The notes: generated by a model not told the origin, from the letters alone. DNA of 64,000 nucleotides from Apostichopus japonicus (GCF_037975245.1 NC_092578.1:6243001-6307000); one strand, 5' to 3'. Shown: positions 37,601 to 50,720, counted from the first letter of the stretch. Numbers and translations: made by a program.

Positions 37601-40600
37601 ATTTTGTATTACTTTTACAGAATGCAATATCAGTACCGGGTACATTGGGTTCGCTGCTCGTAGAACGTATCGCGGACGTGGAGGAGGGATTTTCACTGAC
37701 GGCGCCACTCGTCTACCATTTCGGAGCCACCACTCCGTCCCACAACATGAAGCTCTACACCATGCTCACCTCTAAACTTGCAGAAGTGTTTAATATGAAA
37801 TGTAGAACCAATCCTAAGGGTGAGTGGTAACGGGAGATACAGAATCTTTGGCACTCTTCTCAGATTCTCTCTAAATCGCCAAGCGACTGTCTGTGTTTAC
37901 AAAAAATGGTGTGCATAAAAAACTAGATCAAAATCATGGAATATGTTTTACATGATCATGATTTATATTTCATGAGTTTAGTGCCTTGTACAACCATTCT
38001 GCAGGTAACAGTGATAGTAAAAAATTGTTTTGCTAGTGTGCTTTTTATTTTATATTTTTTGCTAGTGTGGGTGCAATGGATTTTTTTTTTTTTAAATTTC
38101 TTGGGTGTTAAGATACTTCATTCAATTATGGCAGAACTTATCAACCTGTTCTGTTCAATTGTTGTAATGTGCATTATATGTGGCTCCTGGCTCACGATAA
38201 ATCTTCGTTTGAAATCAATTGTCATCAATGATAGTGATAGGTAGGATTTTTTATCAACGGCTTACCATCTGGATGGTATATGGTCTGACTGCCAACTGGT
38301 CACACCTCAGATGAAATGTTTTTGTTTCAAGTTTTTAGTAACATTTCGGAAAAATTACTTTACGTAACATGGATTACAAGCGTGAAAAGGAATGTCAGCT
38401 ATTATCCATGTCATCCATACCACAAATATGTGTTACAGTCAAGCTCTGTATTAATACGACTAACTTTCATGTGTGTAATTAACAACCTCCACTTACGAGA
38501 CGTACTTTTCAGCACAGAAGTAAAAAATGATGGTTAAAAATAGTTCACAGCCCTTCAGCTTGTTGAATTGCTGGAGAAATGTATAATTGTGAAAGAAGAT
38601 CTTACAATAATGTTTCATGTTTGGAGAAAGGTTGTAATGAAGTGACTTCTTAATTTTCTGAAGATTTGTCATTTTCGTTTTTGCCCGTTACAGCTGACAT
38701 CAGTGGCTGTGTGATAAACACATGCGGTTGGATCAAAGGAGACGGATATAAGTGCATTACTCATGCCGCACAGGCCTTTGAAGGTTAGATGATCAGACAA
38801 CTTGTGTCTGTCTGTCTGTCTGTCCGTTAGATACATATTGATACAGAATGTGTTAAATGTATTCGAGTTGTGTAATTCATGATTATTGCATAGGGACAGG
38901 TGCAGCTGCTGTCCTCACTTTGAAGAGTGGGGGAGGGGGTGTGCAGGAGTATGTTTTTCCCCCTCACCTTTAATATGGGGATGCACTCCACACCAGTGGT
39001 AGATCATACAGTTGCATCCTTTGAATAAGCAAACAGATCCAGTCATTCATATGATAAATTGTTTCTATTGTTTCATTTCTTAATTCTTCCAATTTTACCT
39101 ATTTTAATCAATTAAGATAAAGAGACTTAAAATTTTGAAATCAAACATGTAATGAAACACAGAAAATCTGCCTTTTGGGCAAAGATTGAATCTGAAATTA
39201 AAAATCTATTACAATATATTTGTTTTCTTTTTGGAAATTTTCTCAAAGATTTGGAGGGAGCAATAAGGTTTAAATTAGAACAGATATAATAGCAAGAATG
39301 AATTTGATGAAATTTATTGATTTTTTTTCTAATTCTTTTTTATTTTATTTTCATAGTCGATGTTATAATCGTTCTTGATCAAGAAAGGCTTTACAATGAG
39401 TTGGTGAGAGATATGCCATCATTCGTCAAAGTGGTCCTTCAACCCAAATCAGGAGGGGTAAGTATTGGATTCAAGAGTACATATCATGCCTCAAATTGAA
39501 ATTTTTGTTTCCTTATTTTTCAACAAAAATACACTTATATAAATTATAAAATCTGGAGGGGTAAGCATTGAATTAAAGAGTATATGTCCTGCCTCAAAAT
39601 GAAATTTATCTTTCTTATTTTTCAACAAAAAAGCACTTTTTCAAATAAGAAAATTTGCAGGGGTAAGCATTGGATTAAGGAGTATATATCCTGCCTCAAA
39701 TTGAAGTCTTTTTTCTTATTTTTCAACAAAAATACACTTTTTGAAATAATAAAATTTGGAGGGGTAAGCATTCGATTAAGGAGTATGTATCCTGCCTCAA
39801 CATGGTATTTAACTACATGGAACACTGGAACACCATAAATGAAGATAAATTAGTTTTTGTGACTGATTGTATATACTGCATGTTAGACACTCTCCACCTG
39901 TTGGTGCTTTACAACAAGGCTGCTTATTGCATTGGATCCGTGAATTTGTGCCATTTTCCGACCATGTCATGTAATATTCATGCATAATGAGATACCCTTT
40001 TTCGATTATCTATATGGTTTCAACCTTTTGGCTACTCTTAATCAGCGAGTTATAAAATAGAGAAAAAGTTGAGTAACTTTTTCATATTTATCCTAGAACA
40101 CCAGAAAAAACGTCAAAGAACCTTCCACCAAATCACATATAGTCATGTGAACTACAGATTAAGGGAAAGTAACATTAAATACTGCCCCAGCCCCAACCCC
40201 CCCCCCTACAAAGAATGCCCTTTGAACTATTCTTTTCATGGTTTAATCTAATGCAGGAAAATTTAATGTTGTTAAACATTCCTTTTTTGACACATGGTAC
40301 AGTTTTTGTGGACTAAATAGGCTGTGCTAAAGTTCCTTATCTTTCCTCCGGCAGCCAAGTTTGATATCCTTCCAATTTTGACCAAATTGATTTCAACTGT
40401 TAAATGCTGGTATCGACTCACAAAGCTGAATATCATTTAAGATGACTTTAGAGATGGAATGACATGTACTTTCAGGTCTGAGTGAGTTTGGTGGTTACCA
40501 GTAAATTGCTTCCATCTTTCCACAATTGCCACTACATGTGTTTCTTGTGTTTTGATTTTCTTGTTAACAAAACCATTTTTTATCAACTCTCTTATTTCTC

Positions 40601-43600
40601 ACATAAAATATCTTTTCTTGTCTCGTCAAGGTTGTTGAGAGGAGTAAGAATTTCAGAAGGAACTCCAGGGATGAAAAAGTGAGAGAGTATTTTTACGGCC
40701 ACGAAGGTTGCTTTTATCCGCACGTGTTCGACGTCAGGTTTTCAGACGTGGAAATATTCAAGATTGGAGGTAATTGACATATCTTGTGACATAAAATATC
40801 AAGCTTTTTTTCTAGGGAGGTGGGGGGGGGGGGTTCATCTTGACCAAGTGTGCATATGAAAATAAGTTTCTCACTTTTCTCAATTGGTACACAAACGGAT
40901 TCTGATACATTGCAGTCCAAAAATGTATCATTTCTTTGTGCATATTAGGTTTTAGTTTATTCATTATTTATGTACTTGTTTTCTCTTATGTAGAGTACAA
41001 AGAGTTAAGTATGAAAAGTACAAATTATAACAATGAAAGGAAGTAAACCCCCTTAACCTCTCCCCTTTAGGGGTTAATAGCAAGTACCGAACAATAGACT
41101 ACCTGTATGACAAACACAAAGGAAAACAAATGAAAAGAAACCCCATATTAACCCACCTTCACCCACCATACATATGACCTCAAACATGGGAAATTCTCAC
41201 TGAAGAAGTTTAATATTTGTCTTTACTCATTTTTTGCTTATCTCAAAAGTAAAAGTGTTATAGAAATACATACTGAATGTGATAGCAGTGGTTGTTAATA
41301 GTCGGTGACATCTCAAAAGGACTTAAGGTCACCCTTTAACAAGTACATTATTTTATCCTACTCAAATTTCAAATTCAAAGCAGCTTTAAGGCAGGGTAAA
41401 CTCCCACCCCACCGTTATGCTACTTTATGCTACTGTTATGCTGCTGTTATGTCACTGTTATTACTGTTATGGTACTGTTGTGTTACAGATTTGTTGCTGG
41501 TTTGTTACTGTTATGCTTCTGATATGTCACTGTTGTATGACTTGTGGTACTGTTGTGCTACTGTTATGGTACTGTAATGTTACTGTTTTGCTACTGTTAT
41601 GCTTTTTAATATTTATTCGTCCTCAGCTCCGACAGTCCCCAACTCTTGTCTTCCTCTGGGGATGATGCCCGAAGATAACCAAACCAAGCTTGTACCCGTC
41701 CAGCCAAGTGAGTCATGAATATAAACCTGAGTTTTTGCATGGACAGCCAAGTATGTAAATTAACTTAAAGGAAACACAAACCCAACCATCATTTTGGTCT
41801 ATACAAGATAGAGGTTACTGTTATGGAAAACTCATCCCCCCCGCCTCCAACCACCCTCCCTCCCCCACCTCCACAGGCAAGGAGACACAAACCCAACCAT
41901 CATTATTGTACTAAACACGATAGAGGTTACTGTCATGGACAACTCCCCCCCCCCAAAAAAAAAAACAGTTAAGAAACATCTTATTCCATTTGGGAGATAT
42001 CTCAGATTTACTGATTCTCCACACACAAGTCAGAAGGCTTGATCAAGTCTAAATCTGACATCATCTGACCACATGTGTCTCACTATTTTAATGTTTTTTT
42101 TTTTTTAAATTCATTTCATAATGGAATTCCTCATACCGTTTGGCAAGGTCATTAATTCTGCTATCTTTTTTTAGAAGATATATGTTCATCACAGCTTTCT
42201 AAGAGTTAAAGGTTTACTTTTAGTTTAATATAGTTAGAGCAGGATTCCATACCAAAATTTCAAAACACTGTAGCTCATCAGTTTATCTTTAACTTTAAAG
42301 AAATGAAAAGGTGACAATAAAAATGTGAATTTCTGAGTTGCTTTTAGAATTATGAACATATGAAAATGAGTGAATATTATTTTTGGAAACTAATTATTTC
42401 AATAAGTATTTACATATTTAGAACTCATCTTCTACAAAGAATCTAGCTCTGTGATCAGCTGAAATTTTCCTTTCTTAATAAGACTTGGCAGGTTTGGTTA
42501 ATAAATTTCTGGCAAAGGGATCACCAATTTCTGTTTAAAAGAATGCGTATTAATCCATGTGAGGACCATGTGACAGTCACTTGTAAGAAACTTATAAATT
42601 TCTTGTGATAAAATGATATAAACACTAGTGAAGAGGTTTGTATGATACAGGATTTTTATCAAGTCAAAAATTGGTGTCGCAATTGGTCCAATAACGGTTG
42701 AAGCTCCGAAAACCTTTCATTTATACTTTGTCACTCACTATTTTAAGTTTTGTATATACATGCAGACAGATTCGATCGATTCAGCGTCTCAGTGTGAATA
42801 TATATTCACCTTAAATTTTGAAATTAGTGTAAAGTTTGTACATGAGTTAACCACCTGAATTGAAAAGAATTGCAGAATGGAATGGAAGAATCCCCAGCCA
42901 ATTACCTAGTTAGGATGAAGGACAGAAACATGAACCAAAATACTTGAGAACACAAAAAAAGGTGTTTGAGCCGATATTTGGTCAATATTCTTATTCTGTT
43001 AAATAATCAATTCTCGGCCATCTGCTCATCGAGTCAGGTTTTATTTCAGATAGCGGCGTAAAATTTGGAAATTTTGCCTTAAAACCATCAAATTTGAGTT
43101 TCATACAAATTTGAAATATGTCCAGTCGACCAGAGGTCAAGGACTGAATTATCATTTATGCGTTTATTACTGGCAGATTAGCCTTCATTTGGTCACAAAT
43201 TTAGGATTAGTCTAATCAGCTCAGTAGGTTTGGACGGTTTGACGACCAAGGATCAAAGAGCTGCTGTTCCATAAGAAATTGTTCTGGTTTGAAAATGACA
43301 TGGATAATGTTGTTAATGTGTACTAGCTAATGAATATTCATAAGTAAGGGGAAGTTTTTATTACTTAGTAGATTGCCATAATAATGTGAGCAAAACTCAT
43401 GATATATGTTAGAAATATTTTGAATGGGTTCTTTTCGGTTGAGATAATACCCCTCCCCTCCCCCTATTTTTGATAAAATGATGCTCCTTCCCTACCCCCC
43501 ACCCTTCCCCCACCCTTCCCCCCACACTTCCCCACCCTTCCCCCACCCTTCGCCCACACTCCCCCCCCCCTTAGATTGGATCATCTCTTGTTATCTACTG

Positions 43601-44252
43601 CTGATATGTTCTTCTTTCTCAGGTCAAGAATTGGCTCATCACATTCTCAGCGTCAGTCTGGCGAAGTCCAAAGAAGAAGATTTGTTAACAACTAATGTAG
43701 CCGGCTTTATATGTGTGTAAGTAGAACCAGAAACGAATTAAAAAAAACGAAAGTACCATAACACCGATAACCCTGAATCATGCAAAGATGAACTACGTGA
43801 AAGCAGTTTCCTGAAGAAAGTTATAATTTTCATACAAACTCTCTTCCTAAGTGTGCAATACACAGTAAAGCAATCATCTCTCCATCACTGCACTGGATAG
43901 AGTTCAGTTTTGAAGTAAATGATAAATCTTCTTTATTTTTGAACTTTTATGATAAACATCACTTTGACGTGACAGATTCAAGTTTCAATGATTAAATTTT
44001 TGATGTTTTTTTCCCCTTCTTTTTTGTGTGTTTTTCCCCTTCTCTATGTTTTTCCCTATTTTTTTTGGGGGGGGGGGCTTAAACATGAATCAGTGGTACT
44101 GTCTGCCTTATATGTGATTGATGCATTCTTTATATTTCAGCACACAAGTGAACATGGACAGGCAGACCTTCAAAGTTTTATCACCCGCTCCAAGGCCATT
44201 GCCAAGGAGATACTTGTTGCTTAGCGACGTCAGGTTTATGGACATCAAATGA
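31653..44252 (+). CDS. CLP1: CLP1: polyribonucleotide 5'-hydroxyl kinase / pre-mRNA cleavage factor II subunit, complete
   Basis: Twelve coding exons: 31653-31682, 33141-33221, 34333-34446, 35461-35586, 36152-36265, 37621-37819, 38694-38783, 39357-39457, 40631-40769, 41627-41707, 43623-43716 and 44141-44252 (TGA 44250-44252). Phases agree throughout and yield 426 aa, against 425 in human CLP1. Landmarks: AEIFGTELL and FTWHGC in the N-terminal domain, the Walker A loop GPGDVGKST (residues 122-130), [49 protein letters not shown], and the C-terminal [10 protein letters not shown] and RFMDIK. CLP1 phosphorylates RNA 5'-hydroxyl ends, joins PCF11 in cleavage factor II for mRNA 3'-end formation, and associates with the tRNA splicing endonuclease; it is nuclear. 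All introns are GT-AG except intron 3 (AT-AC). The start is the only ATG in the first exon and is followed by a short Lys-rich leader. Confidence 0.97.
32847..33480. repeat. Duplicated ~120-bp block flanking CLP1 exon 2
   Basis: Sequence at 32847-32968 recurs at 33359-33480; shared landmarks are CTAGTTGTCTGTTTC, GTGCAAATCCAAGAGCA and TTTGAAAAATTGTGTTTCTT. The copies are in direct orientation and CLP1 exon 2 (33141-33221) lies between them. Confidence 0.85.
34447..35460 (+). other. U12-type AT-AC intron (CLP1 intron 3)
   Basis: The intron begins ATATCCTTTTT, matching the U12-type 5' splice site consensus ATATCCTT, and ends TCCTCAC. The sequence TTCCCTAAC at 35440-35448 matches the U12 branch-site consensus (TTCCTTRAC with one difference) and places the branch adenosine 13 bases before the 3' end. 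Splicing here joins GTC ATC to ATG AAG and gives [19 protein letters not shown], which aligns without a gap to human CLP1. No GT-AG pair does this. Confidence 0.92.
35615..35935 (+). mobile_element. SINE2-like tRNA-derived SINE in CLP1 intron 4
   Basis: A degenerate tRNA head with a B-box-like GCAAGTTCAAGTC is followed by a body of a type common in marine invertebrate SINEs: GATGTGTCCTTGGGTAAGAC, GTGTATCAATGGG, and ATCGGTGGATATGTCTGCGC followed by TTCATAAATCC. It ends in a short ATT-rich tail resembling the tail of the LINE at 3150-3183. The left end is approximate. It begins about 30 bp after CLP1 exon 4. Confidence 0.75.
36266..37620 (+). other. CLP1 intron 5, nothing recognised beyond a C-run
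   Basis: Donor GTAAGA at 36266, acceptor TTTTACAG ending at 37620. It contains open frames on both strands (36663-36924) without family resemblance and a C-rich run near 37555-37570. Confidence 0.7.
39448..39800 (+). repeat. ~102-bp tandem repeat starting at a CLP1 splice donor (four copies)
   Basis: The exon-intron border GGAGGGGTAAG at 39452-39462 is the start of a unit of 101-103 bp that recurs with donor-like GGGGTAAGCATTG at 39561, 39663 and 39764. Shared landmarks are AGTATATATCCTGCCTCAAAT and TTATTTTTCAACAAAAA. Use of any later donor would extend the exon and meet an in-frame TGA at about 39497. Confidence 0.92.
39801..40630 (+). other. Rest of the CLP1 intron after coding exon 8
   Basis: No feature recognised; the acceptor is TTTCTTGTCTCGTCAAG, ending at 40630. 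Confidence 0.7.
41413..41603. repeat. Degenerate TGTTATGCTAC minisatellite before a CLP1 acceptor
   Basis: Roughly 190 bp built from variants of a 10-11-bp unit (TACTGTTATGC, CACTGTTATT, TACTGTTGTG). It ends about 20 bp before the splice acceptor of exon 41627-41707. Confidence 0.85.
41770..41945. repeat. ~111-bp tandem duplication in CLP1 intron 10
   Basis: ACACAAACCCAACCATCATT and GATAGAGGTTACTGT.ATGGA occur twice in the same order, separated by CT/C-rich spacer sequence. Confidence 0.85.
41946..43622 (+). other. CLP1 intron 10, remaining part
   Basis: No exon or element recognised. C-rich CCCCACCCTTCC repeats occupy about 43445-43572, immediately before the acceptor TTCTTTCTCAG ending at 43622. 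Confidence 0.7.
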
Positions 44253-46000
44253 GACATCATGAGGAAAGGTCTGCCTTATGGTTTCAGATTCGTGATTCGA
44301 AAATACTTACTAGAGCTACCACTCATCCGAAGAAGAAACGTGTTTAAATGTGTGTTGGGAATGTTTGAATACGTGTGGAGGGTGCAAATATGCATGAAGG
44401 TGATGAGCGAATCAACTTAAAATGACCACCACAGCTACCATCTTTGATGATCCGCAGATCACTTTAAATGACCACTACAACTACCATCTTTGATGATCCG
44501 CGGATCAACTGTGAATGACTACTACAGCTACCATCTTTGATGATCAGCGGATCAACTTTAAATAATGTCATTTGGGTTTTCAACCACTTTGCAAGTGTCA
44601 TTTGATTTGAATGGGAAATACGTGTACAGCGAAGAAAACTCAACGAGTTGCTATCTGTTGTTTTATAAAGGAAAACAGGTCGGGTTACACACGACCCTTA
44701 TAAATATGCTAATGGTAGAATGTATTGTACAGAATGGGCTATACCAGAGGTTCTGCAAACTTTTAGTTCTATGGCCCAGGAGGAATGAGCCCTGATGACC
44801 AGACCCCACCCACCCCTACCCCACCAGTCACAATTCATGCCTCAGAAAGTATGAAAAGCTGTATAGGACGGTGGACTCGATGTAAAAAGAAATAACTTAA
44901 CCGATCTCTGTCGGCAAGGTCCCCAAACTGTTGATAGATTTTTTCCAGGTCTGCAGATACATTGCGAAATGTTCTCAACTTTCTTCTGGGTCGCTCCCCC
45001 CCCCCCCACCCCACTCCATAATTTACAGATCGTTGAGCTGCACGAGCAACAAATGGGCTACATAAGCAAGCACAGATGATTTCTTGGTTGGAGAGTTTTC
45101 TTTAAACCCAGTTGTGCCTGTCAACAACAAGAAGATATGCAAACAGAAACTTTAAGTAACAAAGTTTTGAACTAGGAATTGATGTTAAAAGACATCATAA
45201 TATTTACCTCTTGATAAATCTGCCCTCAGCTGGTTAAGATTTAGAGAGATCCAGTGCAAAATTTATGCTGTGTGTTATAAGATAGTCCAACAGTGTTGAC
45301 ACATTTTGAGTTCACCTGTGACCTAATTTCTCATCTTTTCTTTCAAAACCATTAAGTAAAACATTTTTTGAAGAAAAAAAAATTGAAATTTGAAAATAAG
45401 AGTTTTAATAACTGCTCTTTAGTGTAGACAGTCTAACGAATGTAACTTTCATTGGTTTTCAAATTTCGAAAGAAAAAAAAAATCTGGTCGCAACAGTTAA
45501 CATATGTTCCAGAAACCTTGATTGCGACTGCCAAAGTAGCACATTGATGGATGACAATATTTGATATAAATTCATGGCAATATCAGAAATTCTGCGGGTT
45601 AATCATTTATTAAGCTTCAGAATATGCATTCTCATTTGTCATGACTTCCTCACATTTTTTCTATTTTTTTTTCTGAAAGATTGTGCATGAAATTTCTGTA
45701 TTAAAAAGTAAAATTTTGTAGTACTGACTTCAGTTCATTAAGTTTGGAAAATGGTGTGTGTGACAGCATATCTGTGTTAGTGATAGATGTGGATGTACTA
45801 TTAGGAGTACAGTCACTGTTCTTTATATGTCAAATCCATGATTCATGACAAATTCAAGGACATCAGATAATTTCATTTCGTAATACGTTCTCGATAACGT
45901 GAGTCTCAATTCGTGCTTCCGTCTTCACTAGATTTATTACACCATGCTTAGTCAGCTTTTTTTATGACCTTCGTAAAAAATAAAAAAATGTTTGCTAATT
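44253..46000 (+). other. CLP1 3' UTR region
   Basis: Downstream of the CLP1 stop there is no further coding signal. A plausible AATAAA polyadenylation hexamer is at 45979-45984, and an ATTAAA variant is near 45701; I cannot tell which is used. Confidence 0.45.
44414..44566. repeat. 46-47-bp tandem repeat (three copies) with embedded palindrome
   Basis: CTACCATCTTTGATGATC occurs at 44435, 44481 and 44528. The middle copy contains the perfect 14-bp palindrome TGATCCGCGGATCA at 44494-44507; the first and third copies carry one-base variants. It starts about 160 bp after the CLP1 stop codon, so it is probably in the 3' UTR. Confidence 0.9.
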
Positions 46001-49000
46001 TTAATTTTTTTTTTTTTCAAAATGGAAAATTGTTGAAAAAGTTCCTGACGGATATTTTGGATATATTTTCCTTTTTAATTGCTTTTGTGGGATCTAATGG
46101 GGTGTAACAAGGGGGGCTGTGGTATCGGTAATAATGTGCGTAATCTGTACTGTTTAAAGAGATCTCTGAATTTATTAAAGTGACATGATCGTGTGAAAGA
46201 TACAGAAACACGCCGGGTGAACTTGCATACGACACCCTTGGTGATTGACTAGTTCAATGTTACACTCATGTGTGCAGTTTGGTCGAACAGAAAGAAATGT
46301 GTTTCAGAAAACACAAGTTATTAAAGATGCTTAGATTAATTAATTCTGCCATGAAGCTTCAAAAGTATTTTTTTCAAAAAGAACCCAACTTCAAAAACTA
46401 CAAACGATATTGTAAACACTATTTAGTGTTCAACTCAAAGTACTCAAAATACCGCTAAGATCTGCTGGCAGGGCCAGTTGCATGCACAAATGGGGAGCCT
46501 GTGGGATTGGCCTCTCCCCTTTGACCACTCCCCATATGTCGGTACTGCCCCTCCCCAACCTCCGAAATCTTACAAACGCCTCTAGTCAGACCCTGCGACT
46601 TGTCAAGTTTCACGGAACTAGATTGGACCGACTGCCTTTTGTTCATTTTGGGGCGTGGCTGGAGAGCCTCATTACTCATATGGCCATGTAGAGCGATGAA
46701 TATGATAGAGAGTCATAAGTCGATGACCACTTTTTAGCATTCTCTAAGTATATGGAAATGTAGGTATGTATTACTTACGCTACATATTCAAAACGGGTAA
46801 GATGTAGAAGATGACGTAGTTAACGTTAAGGAACACAACAGTCGGGTAGACGTACGTTGGCTCTTCTACAATGTTACGTCACGTAATGGTGTTTTCTGAC
46901 CCCCCCCAAGTATAAAGCCTTCTGTTAATGAAAAGTGTTGAAATTAGATTTTTTGAACATAATGTACGTTTCATTGAAAATTCAGCTTCTCTTTCTTCGT
47001 CTAGGATGGCAACCCCACTTAGTGCCCCAGTCTGCTTTTCACCACAGGTTAACAATAAGTATGTTTAGTGCATGACCTTCCATTGTATACACCTTCATAT
47101 TCCTTTGAAAGTCCTACCAGAATAGGTGGCATACTGGACGGTTTAACAAGTTCTCGTTCCTTTTATCAGAAAAAATAATTTCCTGCGTCGGTAGAGATAT
47201 CGGCTAATATTCCAAAATGTCACATTGCGATCAGGCGCAGATTTAAAGAAAAAATACAGTCATAATTAGCGGGAACCTTGCATGGTTTAAATATGCCTCA
47301 GAATACACCATTTCACATGTTACATTTTTTAAGTGTTGCTGCGGGAGGACCGTCCCCAGACCCATCTTCTTCAACGACTGCAGACCCACAACTACTTCCT
47401 CCTTAAATCCCTGGATACGCCCCTTGAGAGATGCGGACTTGTAATGTTGTCACGTTATTTTATGGCTTGGAAATTGGATTTATTTACCATACATACACGG
47501 GGATTCATCTGTTGCCATAACCATAAATCGTTACTTTTTGGAATTATTTTGTTAGATAATTACAAATAATTCAGTTCTTATTCGAGAGAATAGTTTGTTT
47601 ACCAATAAAAAAAATAAAAAAAGATGCCTTTACATGTTGTTCAACCAGTCTTTTACTTGTATATTGTTTTGTTTTTTTCAAACTTTAAAATACATTTTTA
47701 CAACTTTTATAGCTTTCTCGTTATTAATATTTCATTTGTTTTTCCTTTTATATACCTCAAAATTTGATTTTCTGTTCCTTGTTTTCTTTTTGGATTATTT
47801 TGTTAGTCATAGAAGTGGTTATATCCTACTTATACAACAACGAAAAAATGATTAGGAAACTGAGATGAAATTCAAATCTTGCGATTGGAAATATAAATCT
47901 AGATTTTCATAAATGTTTACAGTTGTCATCAAATACTTTTGAATATTTGATTCAGGCAAAGACTGCATTAGGATTACCTTTAATCAATTTTTTTCATATT
48001 TTTGATTTGACTTTGCTTAATAACTAAACACAGTTTTCCTCACTGTTACTTTTGAGTCATTCAACCATTCACTGATTTATTCATTTATTCAGTCCAAAGA
48101 GAGATATAAGGGAAGGAAAAAACTGAACAAATTGCAATATCTTATACTGCAGAAAGCCCTTGTAGGTAAATAAATTAAGTTAACATAGCCTAGGCTTTTC
48201 AAAGTTCTCATGTATCTAGTAGGAGGTATGGTCTGTTCCTGTATGTGAAAACGTCTGCAATGAGTTTAAATCATATCATTTTGTCGAGATAGTGTAATAA
48301 TCAAAGATTAAATTATATGGATAACATTAGTTTACCTTACCTCAAAGTCCAAAAAAACAGAACGAACAGCAAGTACTGTGGATATATAGCTTGTCATTAT
48401 TTTCTTTCCATGGAAATGATGGCGACGTATCGTAAGGTAAATTCAAAAAGTTAACATTCACTTATTCTATACAGTAACTAAATTAATGTGCCTATTGCAA
48501 TACATATAACTGCACACTTTTCTTAAGTCGAATAGTCCTAGATTTATGTACTTTACTGAGAGATAACTATCTAATCAATTATTCGTGAAGACAGTTTTTG
48601 TTACTTTCAGTCTTTAAGCAAGATTGATTTAATGCCGTTTCAGAGAGATCCGATCAAGGATAATTGCTGGTTTATTACGACTTAACCAGGAAGTCTGTTT
48701 ATCACGTAAGATGCCATTTTAGAAAGTGCTTTCAGTGCGTTAAATTTAAATATTTTAGTATAGAACATGCATTAGTGCAAATGTCCGACTTGCACTTTGT
48801 CGAGTTTTCATTTTCGCAAGTACACTGCTTAGTATGATATGAATTATCCATACACCTGCGACCCCCCCCCCCCCCCATGATAAACACTCGCTCTAAGTGA
48901 AATGAAGTGGTACTTACGGTTTGAAATATTCATGTTATCGATGGCAATAATAAATTTAGACGAGAACTTAACAACAGGTCTACTCTGAGCGGTATATAGC

Positions 49001-49346
49001 CTAGGAGTTAAGTAAAAGCATAATGTTATGATAATAAAAATAAAACAAAATATAGCAGACATATTAAGCTGATGTGAAAATTAATAAATTCAGAGCTTTT
49101 GTTTTTTGTTAAATGGCTCCGAACAGATGAAGCGTATCTATAATGAAAGTTTTTTTTTAAAATGGCCCTAGGGAAATCTTGATATTTGATTTCAAGCTGT
49201 GTTTTTTCTGTCTCTCTCTGTTTTCTTTCTTAAAGTATATTACGCGTTATTTTGATCTCCACGCTGAATTATTATCCCCTCAGTCTGCCCGTTGGCGGGA
49301 ATGTTGATTTATAACGTATATAGCAAACACAAAATAGATAGCCGTT
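46001..49346. other. Intergenic sequence between CLP1 and the GPCR
   Basis: No exon recognised on either strand. Between about 47231 and 47427 there are ends resembling hAT termini (CAGGCGCAGATTTAAAG and TTAAATCCCTGGATACGCCCC) but without a matching target-site duplication. A C-run occurs at 48863-48877. The part next to 49346 should include the GPCR 3' UTR. Confidence 0.5.
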
Positions 49347-50372
49347 TCACGTCTCAGGACGGAAAGAACTTTCCCTCGCAATTTGAAAATTGGTTTTACA
49401 CCTCAGCAATTGCCTGAATGCTATCTTAAAGTCCGGATGCCTCGTTCCATAAATAAAAGGATTAATACACGAATTACATAAGAGAATAACACCGAATCCT
49501 GGAACTAACTTTTCGCCGCCAGGGAGGACCAGAAGAATACCGTACGGGCTCATAAGAACTAAAAACATCGCGATTATGAAGAACAGGTTCTTGGTAACCG
49601 CCATTTGACGTTTACTGAAATGGTTCTTCTTCACCGCCGTAGTTCCTGCACCGATGCCACCTGATACGTTAGCTACCTTAGGCTGCATCATGGTCGCGTT
49701 CGCGATCTTCCTTGTGTGCGACCGGACAAAGTACCAGATCTTATACGATGACACCGATATCGCACCGAGAGGTATCGGGTAAAAAACCACCATCAGGATG
49801 ATGTTAAAGAGTTTTGCATTGTCGTGGTGGGTATCCCATATGCACATACTATACAGTTCACTATAACCGAGAAAATCGCTACCGAAAGATACCGCGATTG
49901 CGATGATAGCTATGGGAACCAGCCAGAAGAAAATGATCATGGCTGTCATGTTGAAGGTCGTGAACAGATCGTGATATCTCGCACGTGACAAGGTTATCAG
50001 ACAACACCGGCTAACCGCGATACCGCCAAGAGTGTAAAGACTGCAACCTATACTAAGAATCATAACGCCACCTTCTAAACTGCAAATCCAGTCAGGGAGG
50101 GGCCAGCCGTGTTCACTGAGTACAGCGATGGACATCCACGGTAGATTGAGGCAGCTAATTAAGTCAGCGACACTGAGGTTCACGACTAACACATTTGTCT
50201 TAGTTCTGAGTTTTCGACTCATAGACACCGCGATGATAACTAAACAATTGCCAATCGTCCCCACGATACATATCAGCCCTATAAGAGTGGCGTACAAAAC
50301 GCGTTCCACGTAATGGTCGTACACTCGAACCGTCGGTCCAGGGATCGTCTCGGTATCCGGTGTGGTCGCCAT
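49347..50372 (-). CDS. Class A (rhodopsin-like) orphan G-protein-coupled receptor, single exon
   Basis: A 341-residue intronless frame with seven hydrophobic segments. TM1 has GN(C) near residue 42, TM2 has LSVAD, TM3 starts at a conserved Cys (ICSLEGG), TM6 has MSPYG and TM7 carries SCINPFIY, the NPxxY motif. ECL2 contains MCIWD, whose Cys would pair with the TM3 Cys. The usual DRY motif at the end of TM3 is SRC here (AVSRCCLIT). Overall it resembles the melatonin-like/moody/Tre1-type receptor branch, often expanded in invertebrates, but the ligand cannot be inferred. There is no signal peptide. One possible N-glycosylation site (NMT) lies at the cytoplasmic start of TM4 and so is unlikely to be used. 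The start ATG at 50372 leaves a 25-30 residue extracellular N-terminus, normal for the class. An upstream noncoding exon is possible. Confidence 0.9.
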   Translation of the reverse strand: MATTPDTETIPGPTVRVYDHYVERVLYATLIGLICIVGTIGNCLVIIAVSMSRKLRTKTNVLVVNLSVADLISCLNLPWMSIAVLSEHGWPLPDWICSLEGGVMILSIGCSLYTLGGIAVSRCCLITLSRARYHDLFTTFNMTAMIIFFWLVPIAIIAIAVSFGSDFLGYSELYSMCIWDTHHDNAKLFNIILMVVFYPIPLGAISVSSYKIWYFVRSHTRKIANATMMQPKVANVSGGIGAGTTAVKKNHFSKRQMAVTKNLFFIIAMFLVLMSPYGILLVLPGGEKLVPGFGVILLCNSCINPFIYGTRHPDFKIAFRQLLRCKTNFQIARESSFRPET

Positions 50373-50655
50373 GTCAGTTTTAGAGAGAGATTCTACAAGT
50401 GAGGTTAGTTATGGGATTGAAATGTCCGTAAAACGCGGTTTTCATTTATCAGATGCAGGAATCTTGCTTTCTCAGATTTGAAATATCCTCGTAGTGTAAT
50501 TTTGGCCGTCAGTCTGGTCAGAAATGTCCATTCCTGGTCTGGAGGAGAAACAAAGTGATAATATTTTAGAATAAGATTTCCATTATTTCGTTGAAGTGCC
50601 TTTTTTTCTAAAAAGGTGAATGAGATGAATTATTATTATTATTAATATTATTTTG

Positions 50656-50720
50656 GTTATGGCTATGGTTATGGCTATGGTTATAACTATGGCTATGGTT
50701 ATAACTATGGCTATGGGTAT
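50656..50720. repeat. 12-bp GGTTATGGCTAT minisatellite
   Basis: About five copies of GGTTATGGCTAT and the variant GGTTATAACTAT, located some 290 bp upstream of the GPCR start codon. Confidence 0.9.
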